Positions 43,396 through 53,977 of a stretch of DNA of 64,000 bases are shown here, piece by piece (position 1 is the first letter of the stretch; every line of letters begins with the position of its first letter). The notes under the pieces were generated by a model that worked only from the letters and a program-made list of their open reading frames with translations, was not told where the DNA came from and made no database searches. Source of the stretch: Sulfurospirillum halorespirans DSM 13726. Its GTDB lineage: Bacteria > Campylobacterota > Campylobacteria > Campylobacterales > Sulfurospirillaceae. Where the stretch lies: assembly GCF_001723605.1 (NCBI RefSeq), contig NZ_CP017111.1, positions 2,852,001 through 2,916,000 of the forward strand, written 5' to 3'. Both the position numbers and the translations under genes were made by a program.

Positions 43396-44757
43396 ATGTC
43401 TGTGAAAAGTGATATTGAGAAAGTTTTAAAATCCACGATCCAAAGTACCCCGGGACAAACAGAGTTCTACCAAGCCGTTGAGGAGGTTTTGATCTCCCTT
43501 GAACCCCTCTTGCACGCTGAACCAAAATACGATCAGTACAACATTTTAGAGCGCATTGTCATCCCAGAGCGCCAAATTCTATTTCGCGTCGTCTGGATAG
43601 ATGACCAAGGCAAAATTCAAACCAACATCGGCTACCGTGTGCAGTTTAACTCTGCCATTGGACCTTACAAAGGCGGTCTTCGTTTTCACCCGAGCGTCAA
43701 TCTTGGCATCATCAAGTTTCTAGGCTTTGAGCAGATTTTTAAAAATTCCCTCACAGGTCTTGCCATCGGAGGGGCAAAAGGTGGAAGTAATTTTGACCCA
43801 AAAGGCAAAAGTGAAGGCGAAATCATGCGCTTTTGCCAATCGTTTATGGTCGAACTCTCCAAACACATCGGTGAAACTAAAGACATTCCTGCGGGTGATA
43901 TTGGTGTGGGTGGGCGTGAAATTGGCTATATGTTTGGTGAATACAAACGTCTTACGAGTCGTTTTGAAGGTGTACTAACGGGCAAAGGGCTCAACTGGGG
44001 CGGATCACTCGCTCGCACCGAAGCGACGGGGTATGGCTCGGTCTATTTTGCAGAAAACATTCTCAATAAAGCAGGCGACTCACTCAAAGGTAAAATCTGC
44101 ACCGTCTCAGGTGCTGGCAACGTTGCACTTTACACGATTCAAAAACTCTATGAGATGGGCGCACTTCCCGTTACATGTAGCGATTCAAAAGGGATGATTT
44201 ACGATAAAAATGGCATCGATTTTACAGCGCTTAAAGCGATCAAAGAGGTGGCGCGTAAAGACCTGAGCGAGTACATCAAAATTCGCCCTAATGCCGTCTA
44301 CATTCCCCTCTCCGACTACCCACAAGGCACCAATGCTGTGTGGAGTATCCCTTGTTTTGGGGCTTTCCCCAGTGCAACGCAAAATGAACTCAACCTTACC
44401 GACATCCAAATTCTCTACAAAAATGGGTGTCGTTTGGTCAATGAGGGTGCGAACATGCCCAGCACACCCGGCGCGATCGACTTTATGATCTCTCACAAGA
44501 TGTTTTATGGTCCTGCCAAAGCGGCGAATGCGGGAGGTGTTGCAACCAGTCAACTAGAGATGAGCCAAAATGCCAGCATGCAAAAATGGACTTTCCCTGA
44601 GGTGGATAGCAAACTTCACACCATTATGAGATCTATCTTTGATCTTGCCTACGCTACCTCGAAAGAGTTTGGAAATGAGGGAAATTTGATGCTAGGAGCC
44701 AACATCGCAGGTTTCAGGAAAGTAGCCGACTCCATGATCGACCAAGGCGCGGTGTAG
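43396..44757 (+). CDS. gdhA: Glutamate dehydrogenase (hexameric, NADP type)
   Basis: Joins ammonia and 2-oxoglutarate to give glutamate. The 453-residue protein shows YKGGLRFHPSVNLGIIKFLGFEQ (core GGLRFHPSV), GGAKGGSNFDPKGKS with the catalytic lysine, and the nucleotide loop VSGAGNVALYTIQKL. Length and KGKS motif fit the small hexameric bacterial enzymes. A hairpin terminator overlaps the end of the gene. Confidence 0.95.
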   Translation: MSVKSDIEKVLKSTIQSTPGQTEFYQAVEEVLISLEPLLHAEPKYDQYNILERIVIPERQILFRVVWIDDQGKIQTNIGYRVQFNSAIGPYKGGLRFHPSVNLGIIKFLGFEQIFKNSLTGLAIGGAKGGSNFDPKGKSEGEIMRFCQSFMVELSKHIGETKDIPAGDIGVGGREIGYMFGEYKRLTSRFEGVLTGKGLNWGGSLARTEATGYGSVYFAENILNKAGDSLKGKICTVSGAGNVALYTIQKLYEMGALPVTCSDSKGMIYDKNGIDFTALKAIKEVARKDLSEYIKIRPNAVYIPLSDYPQGTNAVWSIPCFGAFPSATQNELNLTDIQILYKNGCRLVNEGANMPSTPGAIDFMISHKMFYGPAKAANAGGVATSQLEMSQNASMQKWTFPEVDSKLHTIMRSIFDLAYATSKEFGNEGNLMLGANIAGFRKVADSMIDQGAV

Positions 44758-44758
44758 T

Positions 44759-44779
44759 AAAACGGGCTTTGCCCGTTTT
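44759..44779. terminator. Terminator between gdhA and upp
   Basis: AAAACGGGC (44759-44767) pairs with GCCCGTTTT (44771-44779), 3-nt loop, between convergent genes; the T-run leads straight into a TTTACATGTAAC motif. Confidence 0.82.
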
Positions 44780-44804
44780 ACATGTAACGATTTAAAACGT
44801 GTTT

Positions 44805-45437
44805 TTAGGCGCCCAAAGTATTAAAAACTCTATCTCCCGCGTCTCCAAGACCCGGAACGATGTAGCCATTTTCATTGAGTCCATCATCAACACACGCGGT
44901 AAAGACAGGAACGTCTGGGTGAATTTCACCAAAACGTTTTAAGCCCTCCGGTGCTGAAACCAAGGCGAGAAAGCGAATATCTTTCACCCCTTTGCTTTTG
45001 AGAAAATTCACCGCATCAATCGCTGTTCCACCCGTGGCAAACATCGGATCGATGATAATCGCGGTGCGTTCAACATGATCCGCAGGAAGTTTCGCATAGT
45101 AAAACTCTGCTTCAAGCGTTTTTTCGTTACGTTGAAAACCCAAAAAGCCCACACTCGCATCGGGAATCAGTTTAAAAACACTGTCCAACATACCAAGCGC
45201 AGCACGAAGAATGGGGCAGATCATAATCTTGACATCCAATTTATGTGTGTTTGCCACCGCAACAGGAGTCTGAACCTTCACGTCTCTTAGGGGCAAATCT
45301 CTCGTTGCCTCAAAGAGCATCAAATAAGAGATTTCGTCCACCAAAAGTCGAAACTGAAAGGGCTCTGTTTTTTCATCTCTTAAGATCGAAAGTTTGTGCT
45401 CGATGAGAGGATGTTTGATGACGTGAACATTTTTCAC
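44805..45437 (-). CDS. upp: Uracil phosphoribosyltransferase
   Basis: Salvages uracil to UMP. The 210-residue protein shows the PRPP loop IIDPMFATGGTAIDAV (about 125-140), CPILRAALGM and the uracil site VPGLGDAGDR at the end. The malic enzyme stop lies directly before its start, making a gltX-malic enzyme-upp gene run. Confidence 0.95.
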   Translation of the reverse strand: MKNVHVIKHPLIEHKLSILRDEKTEPFQFRLLVDEISYLMLFEATRDLPLRDVKVQTPVAVANTHKLDVKIMICPILRAALGMLDSVFKLIPDASVGFLGFQRNEKTLEAEFYYAKLPADHVERTAIIIDPMFATGGTAIDAVNFLKSKGVKDIRFLALVSAPEGLKRFGEIHPDVPVFTACVDDGLNENGYIVPGLGDAGDRVFNTLGA

Positions 45438-46715
45438 TTATTTTTGCTCCGCGTCGATGATTGCTTGAAGTTTTGCACGGTATGCTTTGATATCAAAATC
45501 TTTTACACGCGCAACACCATCTTTAATCGCCGCTTCTGCAACCGCAGCTGAAATCCACACAAAAACTCTTCGATCAAACGGTTTTGGAATAATGTAATTG
45601 ATACCAAATTTAAGCTCTTCACCATTGTACGCCGCTTTGACATAATCAGGCACATCTTCTTTGGCTAGTTTTGCCATTGCAACCGCTGCTGCCATTTTCA
45701 TGCCTTCGGTGACTTTCGTTGCTTTCACATCAAGCGCACCTCTAAAGATGAAAGGGAAACCTAAAACGTTGTTGACTTGGTTTGGATAATCGCTTCTTCC
45801 TGTTCCCATCATCACGTCATCTCGTACCGCATGAACCTCTTCTGGCAAGATTTCCGGTGTTGGGTTCGCAAGGGCGAAAATGATTGGGTAGGGATTCATC
45901 GATTTGACCATCTCTTTACTGACAACACCCGGTGCGGAAAGACCGAGGAACATATCTGCACCATTCATCGCATCTTCCAATGTTCGATCGCTTGTCTCTA
46001 GGGCAAACTCTGCTTTGTAGCTGTTAAGATCTGTTCTACCAGAATGAATAACACCTTTGGTATCGATCATCACGATTTTTTTAGCACCTAAAAGTTTATA
46101 CATTTTGGCACATGCAATACCAGCAGCACCCGCACCAGATACGACAATTTTCATCTCTTCGATTTTTTTACCACTGATTTCAAGGGCGTTAATAAGACCT
46201 GCAGAGGTGATCATCGCTGTTCCATGTTGGTCATCGTGCATCACAGGAATGTTCACAGCCTCTTGAAGTTTTCGCTCAATCTCAAAACATTTAGGTGCTT
46301 TAATATCTTCAAGGTTAATGCCACCAAAGGTTGGAGCCAACGCTTTACAGATCGCTACGATTTTATCGGCGTCATGTTCATCAAGTTCAATATCAAAAGC
46401 ATCAACATCCGCAAATTTTTTGAAAAGAACGGATTTGCCTTCCATAACAGGCTTGCCAGCAACAGCGCCAATATCGCCAAGTCCAAGCACCGCGGTTCCA
46501 TCGGTAATGACCGCAACAAGATTTCCCTTGTTGGTGTAGGTATAGGCTAATTCGTTATCTTTTTCAATCTCTAAACATGGATGGGCAACACCCGGAGTAT
46601 AGGCCATAGAAAGGTCTCTGGCTGTATCACAACGTGTTTTAACACTGATCTCTATTTTTCCACCGACATGGTATGCTAAAGATTCCTCTTTCGTTACTTT
46701 TCCTTTATGACTCAC
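45438..46715 (-). CDS. Malic enzyme
   Basis: Decarboxylates malate to pyruvate with NAD(P) reduction. The 425-residue protein matches the short bacterial type without a phosphotransacetylase domain. It shows [11 protein letters not shown], the acid pair in [14 protein letters not shown] (core DDQHGTA), the nucleotide loop [16 protein letters not shown] and [10 protein letters not shown]. The start overlaps gltX by 11 nt. NAD or NADP preference is not clear. Confidence 0.93.
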   Translation of the reverse strand: MSHKGKVTKEESLAYHVGGKIEISVKTRCDTARDLSMAYTPGVAHPCLEIEKDNELAYTYTNKGNLVAVITDGTAVLGLGDIGAVAGKPVMEGKSVLFKKFADVDAFDIELDEHDADKIVAICKALAPTFGGINLEDIKAPKCFEIERKLQEAVNIPVMHDDQHGTAMITSAGLINALEISGKKIEEMKIVVSGAGAAGIACAKMYKLLGAKKIVMIDTKGVIHSGRTDLNSYKAEFALETSDRTLEDAMNGADMFLGLSAPGVVSKEMVKSMNPYPIIFALANPTPEILPEEVHAVRDDVMMGTGRSDYPNQVNNVLGFPFIFRGALDVKATKVTEGMKMAAAVAMAKLAKEDVPDYVKAAYNGEELKFGINYIIPKPFDRRVFVWISAAVAEAAIKDGVARVKDFDIKAYRAKLQAIIDAEQK

Positions 46716-48108
46716 CAGAACTCCTTTTAAATAAAATTAATGTTTCGATTCTTTTAACCACGTCTTCATATCCAATAATTTCCAAAACATCAAAAATGGA
46801 AGGACTGACCGAACTTCCTACCATCGCAATCCGAATCGCTTGCGCCAAATCTTTCAGCTTTAAACCACGATCTTCTAAAAATGCTTTGGTAAATGTTTCA
46901 AATTCACTCGCTATTAAAAGCGATTTTTCGCCGTTTAATGCTACCAAATAGTGCTCTAAAACAGCTAATCCATCGGCTGTTAAGAACTTTTCAACTGCTT
47001 TCTCATCGTAACACATTGGTGGCTCTAAAATCTGCTTTACAAGGCTTGCAAACTCAACCAAGGTCTTTGCACGATCACGAAGTGCGTCAATTAGTAACTC
47101 TTTCTTTACATATAAGGAAATATCGACATCAAAAAAGCGCAATTCAGAGATAATTCGCTCATAACTGGCTTGTTTAATGTAGTGTGCATTCAGCCAAACC
47201 AACTTCTCTTGGTTATACGCCGAAGCTGATTTATTGATATGGGAAGGATCAAAGAGTGTTTGCATTTGCTCAAAAGAGAAAATCTCCTGATCGCCATGAC
47301 TCCAGCCCAAACGAATCAGAAAATTCAGCAATGCTTCTGGCAGGTAACCTTCGCGTTTATACTCCATCACATCCACTGCACCATCGCGCTTGGAGAGCTT
47401 TTTACCTTGAGGATTTAAGATCATCGGGACATGGTAAAATTTGGGAATGTCAAAACCAAGTGCCTCGTATAAAATGATCTGTTTCGGTGTATTGGAGAGA
47501 TGATCATCGCCACGAATAACTTCATTCACACCCATAAGCGCATCATCAATCACAACGACAAAGTTATACGTTGGCGTGCCATCACTGCGTGCAATGATAA
47601 AATCATCCAACATATCGCTCGCATTAAAATTCACTTCGCCTTTGACACCATCAACAAAGGAAACCACACCCGTCGTTGGCGCTTTAATGCGAATGACAGG
47701 CTCAACACCAACGGGTGGTGTGCCTGTAAAATCACGGTATCTACCATCGTAATGTGGGCGCTCTTTGCGTGCGGATTGCGCCTCACGAAGGGCATCAAGA
47801 TCTTCTTTACTCATATAACATTTGTACGCTTTTCCCGCATCTAAAAGCTTTTGAACATAGCTTTTGTACAGATCAAAACGCTCAGACTGATAGACAATCT
47901 CGCCTTCATGCGCCAATCCCACCCATTTAAACGCTTCTACAATGGCATCTGCGGCCTCTTTGGAGTTTCGCGCAAGGTCTGTATCTTCAATGCGAAATAA
48001 AAATTTTCCATTGTTTCTTTTTGCCCAAAGATAGCTGTAAAGGGCGGTTCTAAGCCCTCCAATATGCAAATATCCCGTAGGGCTCGGGGCAAAACGTGTC
48101 ACTATCAT
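46705..48108 (-). CDS. gltX: Glutamyl-tRNA synthetase
   Basis: Class I synthetase of 467 residues with [18 protein letters not shown] (HIGH-like HIGG), RIEDTD and the KMSKS-type KLSKRDGA. Campylobacterota usually have two GltX proteins, one charging tRNA-Gln with glutamate; sequence alone does not tell which this is. The 200-bp gap to the divergent surA-like gene has no other feature I can support. Confidence 0.94.
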   Translation of the reverse strand: MIVTRFAPSPTGYLHIGGLRTALYSYLWAKRNNGKFLFRIEDTDLARNSKEAADAIVEAFKWVGLAHEGEIVYQSERFDLYKSYVQKLLDAGKAYKCYMSKEDLDALREAQSARKERPHYDGRYRDFTGTPPVGVEPVIRIKAPTTGVVSFVDGVKGEVNFNASDMLDDFIIARSDGTPTYNFVVVIDDALMGVNEVIRGDDHLSNTPKQIILYEALGFDIPKFYHVPMILNPQGKKLSKRDGAVDVMEYKREGYLPEALLNFLIRLGWSHGDQEIFSFEQMQTLFDPSHINKSASAYNQEKLVWLNAHYIKQASYERIISELRFFDVDISLYVKKELLIDALRDRAKTLVEFASLVKQILEPPMCYDEKAVEKFLTADGLAVLEHYLVALNGEKSLLIASEFETFTKAFLEDRGLKLKDLAQAIRIAMVGSSVSPSIFDVLEIIGYEDVVKRIETLILFKRSSGES

Positions 48109-48308
48109 GACTCTACCTTCACTATAATTTGATGAATTATGTATAAATTATGTATCATTTTGTTACGTGATCAACAAAAATTCTACGAGAGCGGACGCAA
48201 AAACACTTTTTTAATTTCTTTTGTCTAAAAACATGTTATCATTCGTAGCTCTTATTTTTAATACAGACACGATTATATAGCTATTTTTCTTAAAACAAAG
48301 GACTATTG

Positions 48309-49163
48309 ATGAAGATAAAACTAAAAGTGTTAACTTTGGTAACGTTGAGTGCTACCCTTCTTTTTTCACCTGCAAATGCAGGAACCATTGATGGCGTTTC
48401 AGTCATTATTAACAAAGAACCCATCACACTTTATGATGTTTTCAAATACTCACAACGCTTTAATATCTCTAAAAAAGAGTCTTTGGATATTTTGGTAAGA
48501 CAAAAACTCGAAGAGTCTGAGATCAAAAAACAAACGATTACTGTTGATAGTTTTGAAGTCGATCAGTACATCGAAAACTTGGCAATCAGCAATAACATGA
48601 GTCAATACGACTTTCTTAATATGATTCGCTCAAAAAACATTGATGTCTCTGAGTACAAAGAAGATCTTAAAAAGAAATTGCAACGCGATAAACTCTACAA
48701 AAAAATCGTCAATACCAAAATGCAACAAATGGGTGATGGTGAGCTTCAAGCCTATTACAATGAAAACCTCAATGAATTTTCACAAGCCAGTGCGTTTGAT
48801 GTAACGATCTATACCAGTGCAAATCAACAAAGCCTTGCAGCGATTCAAAACAACCCCATGAGTGCCGTTAATGATGTCGAACTTAAAGAGGGGAAACTTG
48901 AAGCGAGTAAAACCGATCCAAAATTGGCAGCCCTGCTTAACAAAACGGCCATTGGTAAATTTTCGCCTGTTGTCAAATCCGATGCAAATAACTACGCGAT
49001 GTTTTTTGTGAAAGAGAAACACAATGTTCAAAGTGTCTCATTTGCGGATGCTAAAAATTATATCTATTCAAAGTTGAGTGAAGGTAAAGAGCAAAAAGCG
49101 ATTGAAGAATTTTTTGAAAAACTCAAATCTTCTGCCAATATTCAAGTCGTTAGAGCACCCTAA
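48309..49163 (+). CDS. SurA/PpiC-type periplasmic chaperone-peptidyl-prolyl isomerase
   Basis: 284 residues with a signal peptide (cleavage after ANA) and a SurA-like N-terminal helical chaperone domain (SVIINKEPITLYDVFKY, LDILVRQKLEESEI). A shortened rotamase-like domain follows (about 155-255). Family members help outer-membrane proteins fold. An ATG at 48309 follows AAAGGACTATTG; the TTG one codon earlier is less likely. The divergent gltX shares its promoter region. Confidence 0.83.
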   Translation: MKIKLKVLTLVTLSATLLFSPANAGTIDGVSVIINKEPITLYDVFKYSQRFNISKKESLDILVRQKLEESEIKKQTITVDSFEVDQYIENLAISNNMSQYDFLNMIRSKNIDVSEYKEDLKKKLQRDKLYKKIVNTKMQQMGDGELQAYYNENLNEFSQASAFDVTIYTSANQQSLAAIQNNPMSAVNDVELKEGKLEASKTDPKLAALLNKTAIGKFSPVVKSDANNYAMFFVKEKHNVQSVSFADAKNYIYSKLSEGKEQKAIEEFFEKLKSSANIQVVRAP

Positions 49164-49186
49164 AACGCTTCTAAACGTTTACATGT

Positions 49187-49226
49187 AAAAAGGGGGTTGA
49201 GCTATTTTAAGCTCAACCCCCTTTTT
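49187..49226. terminator. Bidirectional terminator between the SurA-like gene and accC
   Basis: GGGGGTTGAGCT (49192-49203) pairs perfectly with AGCTCAACCCCC (49210-49221), 6-nt loop, flanked by A5 and T7, between convergent genes. Confidence 0.93.
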
Positions 49227-49239
49227 TTATGGCTCATTT

Positions 49240-50571
49240 TTAATAACGTGAGAGGTAATTCGTATCGAAATTATTCTCGATAAAATCTTCATTGTCCATC
49301 ATATTTAAGTGAAAATCACGAACCGTTTTAATGCCTTCGATTTGTAACTCACTCAAGGCTTGTTTCATTTTCGCAATAGCGCGCGTGCGGTTCTCACCCC
49401 ACACAATAAGTTTTCCAATCATGGAGTCATAATTGGGTGGAACAATGTAGCCTTGATACGCATGCGAGTCCATACGCACATTGCGACCGCCGGGGATAAT
49501 GTACTTTGTAATTTTACCTGGGCTTGGAATGAATTTGACAGGATCTTCCGCCGTAATTCGACATTCAATCGAGTGACCTTTAAACGTAAGTGCACTTTGG
49601 TCAAAGAGTTTTTCACCCTCTGCCACACGAATCATCCACTCGATGATGTCAATTCCACTGACCATTTCACTCACACAGTGCTCGACTTGAAGTCTTGTGT
49701 TCATCTCCATAAAGTAGAAGTTTTTATCGGCATCTAAAAGGAACTCAAATGTACCGGCATTTTCGTAGCCAATGTATTTGGTCGCTTTAACCGCAACTTC
49801 ATGAAGGCGTGCTCTTGTTTTGGCATCCAGCGCAATCGCAGGAGACTCTTCGATCAGTTTTTGATGACGTCGCTGCATCGAACAGTCGCGTTCACCAATG
49901 TGCACGACATTGCCAAACGAGTCACCAATGACTTGCACTTCGATGTGGCGAGGATTTTTGATGTATTTTTCCATATAAAGCGCGCCATCGCCAAACGCAC
50001 TGAGCGCTTCACTTTCCGCGGCAAGAAACGATTTTTCCAAATCCTCCATCTTCTCAACCACACGCATACCACGTCCGCCACCGCCCGCACTGGCTTTCAC
50101 AATGACAGGAAGTCCGATCTGCTCAGCCAATTTTTTAGCATCTTCGACACTCTCAAGGATGCCTTCGCTCCCAAGAATAACCGGCACACCTGCTTTTTTC
50201 ATCACATCTTTGGCTTTGGATTTATCGCTCATCAAAACCATAGAGTCAACCGAAGGACCGATAAATTTGATGTTGTGGTGTTGGCACACTTCGACAAAGG
50301 TTTGGTTCTCACTTAAAAAACCATACCCTGGGAAGATCGCGTCACACCCACTGATTTCAGCCGCGCTGATGATAGAAGGAATGCTAAGATAACTCTCCGA
50401 TGATTTTGGCCCACCAATGCAAATACTCGCATCGGCATGTTGAAGATAGAGCGCATCTTTGTCCGCCGTGGAATAAACCGCAATCGCTTGCTTGCCCATC
50501 TCTTTGATGGTTCTTATTGCGCGAAGGGCGATCTCACCACGATTGGCAACAAGAATTTTCTCAATCTTCAT
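49240..50571 (-). CDS. accC: Biotin carboxylase of acetyl-CoA carboxylase
   Basis: Carboxylates biotin on AccB for fatty-acid synthesis. The 443-residue ATP-grasp protein has KILVANRGEIALRAIRT, the glycine-rich ATP lid GGGGRGMRVV, HIGERDCSMQRRHQK and EMNTRLQVEH. The accB stop lies at its start (one-base overlap), as in most accBC operons. Confidence 0.96.
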   Translation of the reverse strand: MKIEKILVANRGEIALRAIRTIKEMGKQAIAVYSTADKDALYLQHADASICIGGPKSSESYLSIPSIISAAEISGCDAIFPGYGFLSENQTFVEVCQHHNIKFIGPSVDSMVLMSDKSKAKDVMKKAGVPVILGSEGILESVEDAKKLAEQIGLPVIVKASAGGGGRGMRVVEKMEDLEKSFLAAESEALSAFGDGALYMEKYIKNPRHIEVQVIGDSFGNVVHIGERDCSMQRRHQKLIEESPAIALDAKTRARLHEVAVKATKYIGYENAGTFEFLLDADKNFYFMEMNTRLQVEHCVSEMVSGIDIIEWMIRVAEGEKLFDQSALTFKGHSIECRITAEDPVKFIPSPGKITKYIIPGGRNVRMDSHAYQGYIVPPNYDSMIGKLIVWGENRTRAIAKMKQALSELQIEGIKTVRDFHLNMMDNEDFIENNFDTNYLSRY

Positions 50572-51038
50572 TACACTTTCTCCACCGCAAAGATTGGCAT
50601 ATCGTACTCTACTGGCTGACCATCTTCAACAAGGATTTCTAAAATTTTACAGTCAAACTCTGCTTCGATTTCATTCATAATCTTCATCGCTTCGATAATG
50701 CCGATAGGCTGACCTTTACGAATGACATCGCCCACTTTTGCAAATGGAGCCGCACCTGGAGCTGGAGATTTGTAGAATGTTCCGACCATGGGTGATTTGA
50801 TGCTAAGCCCAGCAGGAGCTACATTGATACTTGCTTCGCCACCGCTTTGTGCGACAGGGGCGACAGCAGCTACTTGAGCAACGCTTGGAGCTTGCATAAC
50901 AGGCGCTGCTGCATACGCAACAGGACCATCAAAACCTTTTTGAAGTTCAATGCTAAAATCACCCTCTTTGATTTTCAATTTTGTAATATCGCTTTTATCA
51001 AAAATACGTATTAACTCTCTAATCTCACTTTTGTCCAT
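50571..51038 (-). CDS. accB: Biotin carboxyl carrier protein
   Basis: 155 residues: an N-terminal helical region, an Ala/Pro-rich linker (about 50-75) and a biotinyl domain with the target lysine in IIEAMKIMNEIEAE (near residue 122). Carries CO2-biotin between AccC and the carboxyltransferase. It is divergent from dcd. Confidence 0.95.
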   Translation of the reverse strand: MDKSEIRELIRIFDKSDITKLKIKEGDFSIELQKGFDGPVAYAAAPVMQAPSVAQVAAVAPVAQSGGEASINVAPAGLSIKSPMVGTFYKSPAPGAAPFAKVGDVIRKGQPIGIIEAMKIMNEIEAEFDCKILEILVEDGQPVEYDMPIFAVEKV

Positions 51039-51087
51039 TCGGTTTCTCCTAAATATTTGCCATTTTTTGGCATGACATAAAATGTGT

Positions 51088-51093
51088 TATAAT
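51088..51093 (+). promoter_or_regulatory. Probable -10 box for dcd
   Basis: TATAAT lies 37 bp before the dcd start, with a weak TTGGCA 15 bp upstream. The accB-dcd gap (51039-51129) must hold promoters for both directions. Confidence 0.4.
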
Positions 51094-51129
51094 ACCACAC
51101 TAAATATATACGATCACTTAAGGGAAGTT

Positions 51130-51690
51130 ATGGGTTTAAAAGCAGACAGTTGGATACGAGAAAAATCGCTCAAAGAGCGTATGATAGAGCCTTTTTGCGA
51201 AGAGCAAGTGGGCAAAGATGTCGTCAGTTATGGTGTGAGCAGTTACGGGTATGACATCCGCGTGGGACGTGAATTCAAGATCTTCACCAATGTCAATTCC
51301 ACCGTGGTTGACCCGAAAGAATTTGACGATAAAAATGTCATAGATTTTGAAGGTGACATCTGCATTGTCCCCCCAAACTCGTTTGCTTTAGCACGTACGG
51401 TTGAGTACTTTAGAATCCCAAAAAACGTCCTAGCCATTTGTCTAGGGAAAAGCACCTATGCACGTTGTGGCATCATCGTGAATGTAACACCTTTTGAGCC
51501 AGAGTTTGAAGGTCACATCACCATCGAAATTTCAAACACGACACCACTCCCCGCCAAAATTTATGCCAACGAAGGTATCGCGCAAGTCCTCTTCTTAGAG
51601 GGTGACACCGCGTGTGAAACCACCTACAAAGATAAACACGGTAAGTACCAAGGACAAACAGGTATTACCTTACCACGCATTTTAAAATAA
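51130..51690 (+). CDS. dcd: dCTP deaminase
   Basis: Deaminates dCTP to dUTP. The 186-residue length is right for Dcd. Motifs: [50 protein letters not shown] (core KSTYARCGI) with the catalytic glutamate in [10 protein letters not shown], and [13 protein letters not shown] at the end. ATG 51130 follows AGGGAAG and gives the family's length. Confidence 0.95.
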   Translation: MGLKADSWIREKSLKERMIEPFCEEQVGKDVVSYGVSSYGYDIRVGREFKIFTNVNSTVVDPKEFDDKNVIDFEGDICIVPPNSFALARTVEYFRIPKNVLAICLGKSTYARCGIIVNVTPFEPEFEGHITIEISNTTPLPAKIYANEGIAQVLFLEGDTACETTYKDKHGKYQGQTGITLPRILK

Positions 51691-51696
51691 CCGCTG

Positions 51697-52335
51697 ATGG
51701 CTTTACATGTAAAGGCTTTAGAGCACAACAATTCAGAAGAGTTTGATGGCTTTTACGCCATCTACTCTACTTCGTTTCCCCTTTGTGAACAAAAATCTCG
51801 CGAAGCACTTTTAGCGATGCAACACGCCTCTTTTTACACGATCTATCTTGCTTACAATGACGAAAAAATTGTTGGATTTTGCATTATGTACCATCCGCAC
51901 GATGACAATTTTTTCTTGCTTGAATACATGGCGGTTGATGAGCGTCTTCGTGGCATAGGACTAGGCTCCACGCTTTTACAAAGTAGCATTGAACAGCTTT
52001 TCAAAACGCATGGCACACGCGCACTTTTGATCGAAATCGACTCACCTGAAAAAAGTTCAGTAGAGCAAGAAATTCGTGAAAAAAGAGAAGCCTTTTACCG
52101 TCGTTTGGGTGCATTAAAAATTGATCCGTTTGATTATATCCTTCCCTCTCAAACCAGTGAGCTTGCTCCTCCAATGGAACTTTTGGTGTACCATCCAACT
52201 CTGCGTGAAATTTCGAAAGAGACCTTGCAAACATGGCTTGAAAAGCTCTATGTTGATGTGTATGGATGCTCCAAAACAGACCCACGTATTGCGCACATGT
52301 TAGTACATGTACCACCGATTTTAACCCTTATGTAA
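51697..52335 (+). CDS. GNAT-family acetyltransferase
   Basis: A 212-residue protein with a GNAT core: FLLEYMAVDERLRGIGLGSTLLQ holds the acetyl-CoA loop (RGIGLGS, about 88-94). Substrate unknown. It begins 6 nt after dcd, and its codons 2-6 are formed by a TTTACATGTAAA palindrome (Ala-Leu-His-Val-Lys). A membrane-protein gene follows after 11 nt. Confidence 0.85.
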   Translation: MALHVKALEHNNSEEFDGFYAIYSTSFPLCEQKSREALLAMQHASFYTIYLAYNDEKIVGFCIMYHPHDDNFFLLEYMAVDERLRGIGLGSTLLQSSIEQLFKTHGTRALLIEIDSPEKSSVEQEIREKREAFYRRLGALKIDPFDYILPSQTSELAPPMELLVYHPTLREISKETLQTWLEKLYVDVYGCSKTDPRIAHMLVHVPPILTLM

Positions 52336-52346
52336 AAGGATTTTTG

Positions 52347-52802
52347 ATGGAGATTTTTTTAAGCGACCAATACGAAACCCTCTGGACAGCAATTAGCTCC
52401 ATTATGGGCGTTATCGCAACGACTTTGGCTATTTTTGCGCTCCTTTATTCGATGCGAACCTATCGTAAAACGATGCAAATCGTCCACTACGGTGAGATCG
52501 ATAAAATGTACTTCGAGATTCTCAAAGAAGCCCTTGCCAAACCTCACTTGGTCCAAAAAAACAGTGAACGAAGTGCCGAACAAGAGGTGGAGTATGACAT
52601 CTACGCATTTATTATCTGGAATTTTTTAGAGTCGATCTATGATCGCTGTATGCTCGATCATGATCTACAAAAAACATGGTTTCCCATCATCCAAGCCGAA
52701 CGAAAGATCCACCTTTCTTGGATTCAAGAGAACGAGAACAGAGCAAAATTCAAAGTAGAATTTTTGAGCTTTATTGATGAGGGGAAGTTTGAAGTAGCGT
52801 AA
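52347..52802 (+). CDS. Small membrane-anchored protein, unknown
   Basis: 151 residues. One TM segment at about 15-38 (TAISSIMGVIATTLAIFALL) and a helical cytoplasmic part rich in charged and aromatic residues. It is not recognised with confidence; it recalls DUF4760-like proteins. ATG 52347 gives a Met-Glu-Ile start just ahead of the TM; an earlier in-frame start would overlap the GNAT gene by 70 nt. Confidence 0.7.
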   Translation: MEIFLSDQYETLWTAISSIMGVIATTLAIFALLYSMRTYRKTMQIVHYGEIDKMYFEILKEALAKPHLVQKNSERSAEQEVEYDIYAFIIWNFLESIYDRCMLDHDLQKTWFPIIQAERKIHLSWIQENENRAKFKVEFLSFIDEGKFEVA

Positions 52803-52804
52803 GG

Positions 52805-53977
52805 CTACTTCTCAACCCGGAGCAACAACCCATTCAAATAAAACGACGCACTTGCATTGATAAGGCACGGATGGTCGCTGTCTTGTTGCATCTGCTCTAG
52901 CAAAATGTATTGCACTTTAAGATCGTGGGAGACTTCCATGGCGATCTCTAAAAGTTCTTTTTTGCCAACGTGAAAGGAGCAGGAGAAGAGTGCGATTAAA
53001 CCGCCATCTTTGACCGCTTTGGTGGACTCCATCAAGAGATGTTTGAAGCCTCGTTTGGCGCCACTGGCTTGCTCTTTGGTTTTGGCGAAGGATGGTGGAT
53101 CAATAACGATCAGATCGAAACTGTTTTTATATTTTTTCTCTTTCATAAACGTAAACGCATCGGCAGTATAGGTTTCGTAATTTTCCATTGCATTGGCAAG
53201 TAAATTGACTTTGGTTTGCTCTATCGCTGATTCAGAGATGTCCACAAAGACGGTATTTTTTGCACCTTTGGAGAGTGCGTAGATGCCAAATCCACCGGCA
53301 TTACAGCAGATGTCAAGCACCGTGTCTCCTACTTTGATGTAGCTGGCGCAGATGGCTCTGTTTTTGCGCTGGTCGAGGTAAAAGCCTGTTTTTTGGGCAT
53401 CTTCGATGTCGACTAAAAAATTGAGCCCATTTTCACTCAAAGTAAACTCTTTATTGGGAGTTCCAAAAAGTGTGCCATTTTTACTCTCCAAACCTTCGAT
53501 TTCGCGGGAGTGAACATCTGATTTTTCGACGATCCATGAAGGATTCACGAGCTGTTTGAGTGTGCTGAGGATGAGTTCGCGAAAGACTTCCATGCCTGCG
53601 GTGTTGATCTGAAGGGAGAGTGTGTCGCCGTATTTGTCGACGATCAGTCCTGGTAAAAAGTCTGCTTCGGAGTGGATGAGACGTACGGCATTGGTTTGAG
53701 ACAAAAGTGCCTCACGTTTGGCAATGGCTCTTTTGATGCGGTTGTGAAAAAACTTTTTGCCGATCTCTTCTTTGCCAAAACTCAAAATTCGTGCGAAAAT
53801 GGCGCATTTGGGATTGACATATGCGGTTCCTAAAAAACCGTCTTTTTTGGAAAAAAGTGCGACTATTTCGCCACTTTGAAACTCTTCAGCGCTTGAGTCG
53901 ATTTCGTTGGCGTACACCCATGGGGTAAAGCGTCTGATTTTGGGAACAACGGAGTGTTTTACGTATACTTTATTCAA
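52805..53977 (-). CDS. RlmI-type rRNA cytosine methyltransferase
   Basis: 390 residues: an N-terminal PUA-like RNA-binding domain (1-75), a middle domain, and a SAM methyltransferase with VLDICCNAGGFGIYAL (SAM loop, near 225), DLIVIDPPSFAK (catalytic site) and FSCSFHVGKKEL with the catalytic Cys. Fits the RlmI/RlmK class that methylates 23S rRNA. The hydrolase gene upstream overlaps its start by 8 nt. Confidence 0.88.
   Translation of the reverse strand: MNKVYVKHSVVPKIRRFTPWVYANEIDSSAEEFQSGEIVALFSKKDGFLGTAYVNPKCAIFARILSFGKEEIGKKFFHNRIKRAIAKREALLSQTNAVRLIHSEADFLPGLIVDKYGDTLSLQINTAGMEVFRELILSTLKQLVNPSWIVEKSDVHSREIEGLESKNGTLFGTPNKEFTLSENGLNFLVDIEDAQKTGFYLDQRKNRAICASYIKVGDTVLDICCNAGGFGIYALSKGAKNTVFVDISESAIEQTKVNLLANAMENYETYTADAFTFMKEKKYKNSFDLIVIDPPSFAKTKEQASGAKRGFKHLLMESTKAVKDGGLIALFSCSFHVGKKELLEIAMEVSHDLKVQYILLEQMQQDSDHPCLINASASFYLNGLLLRVEK

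Noticed and set aside
49801-50316. A 171-residue open frame on the plus strand
   Set aside because: Lies wholly antisense to accC and is a reflection of its codon usage.
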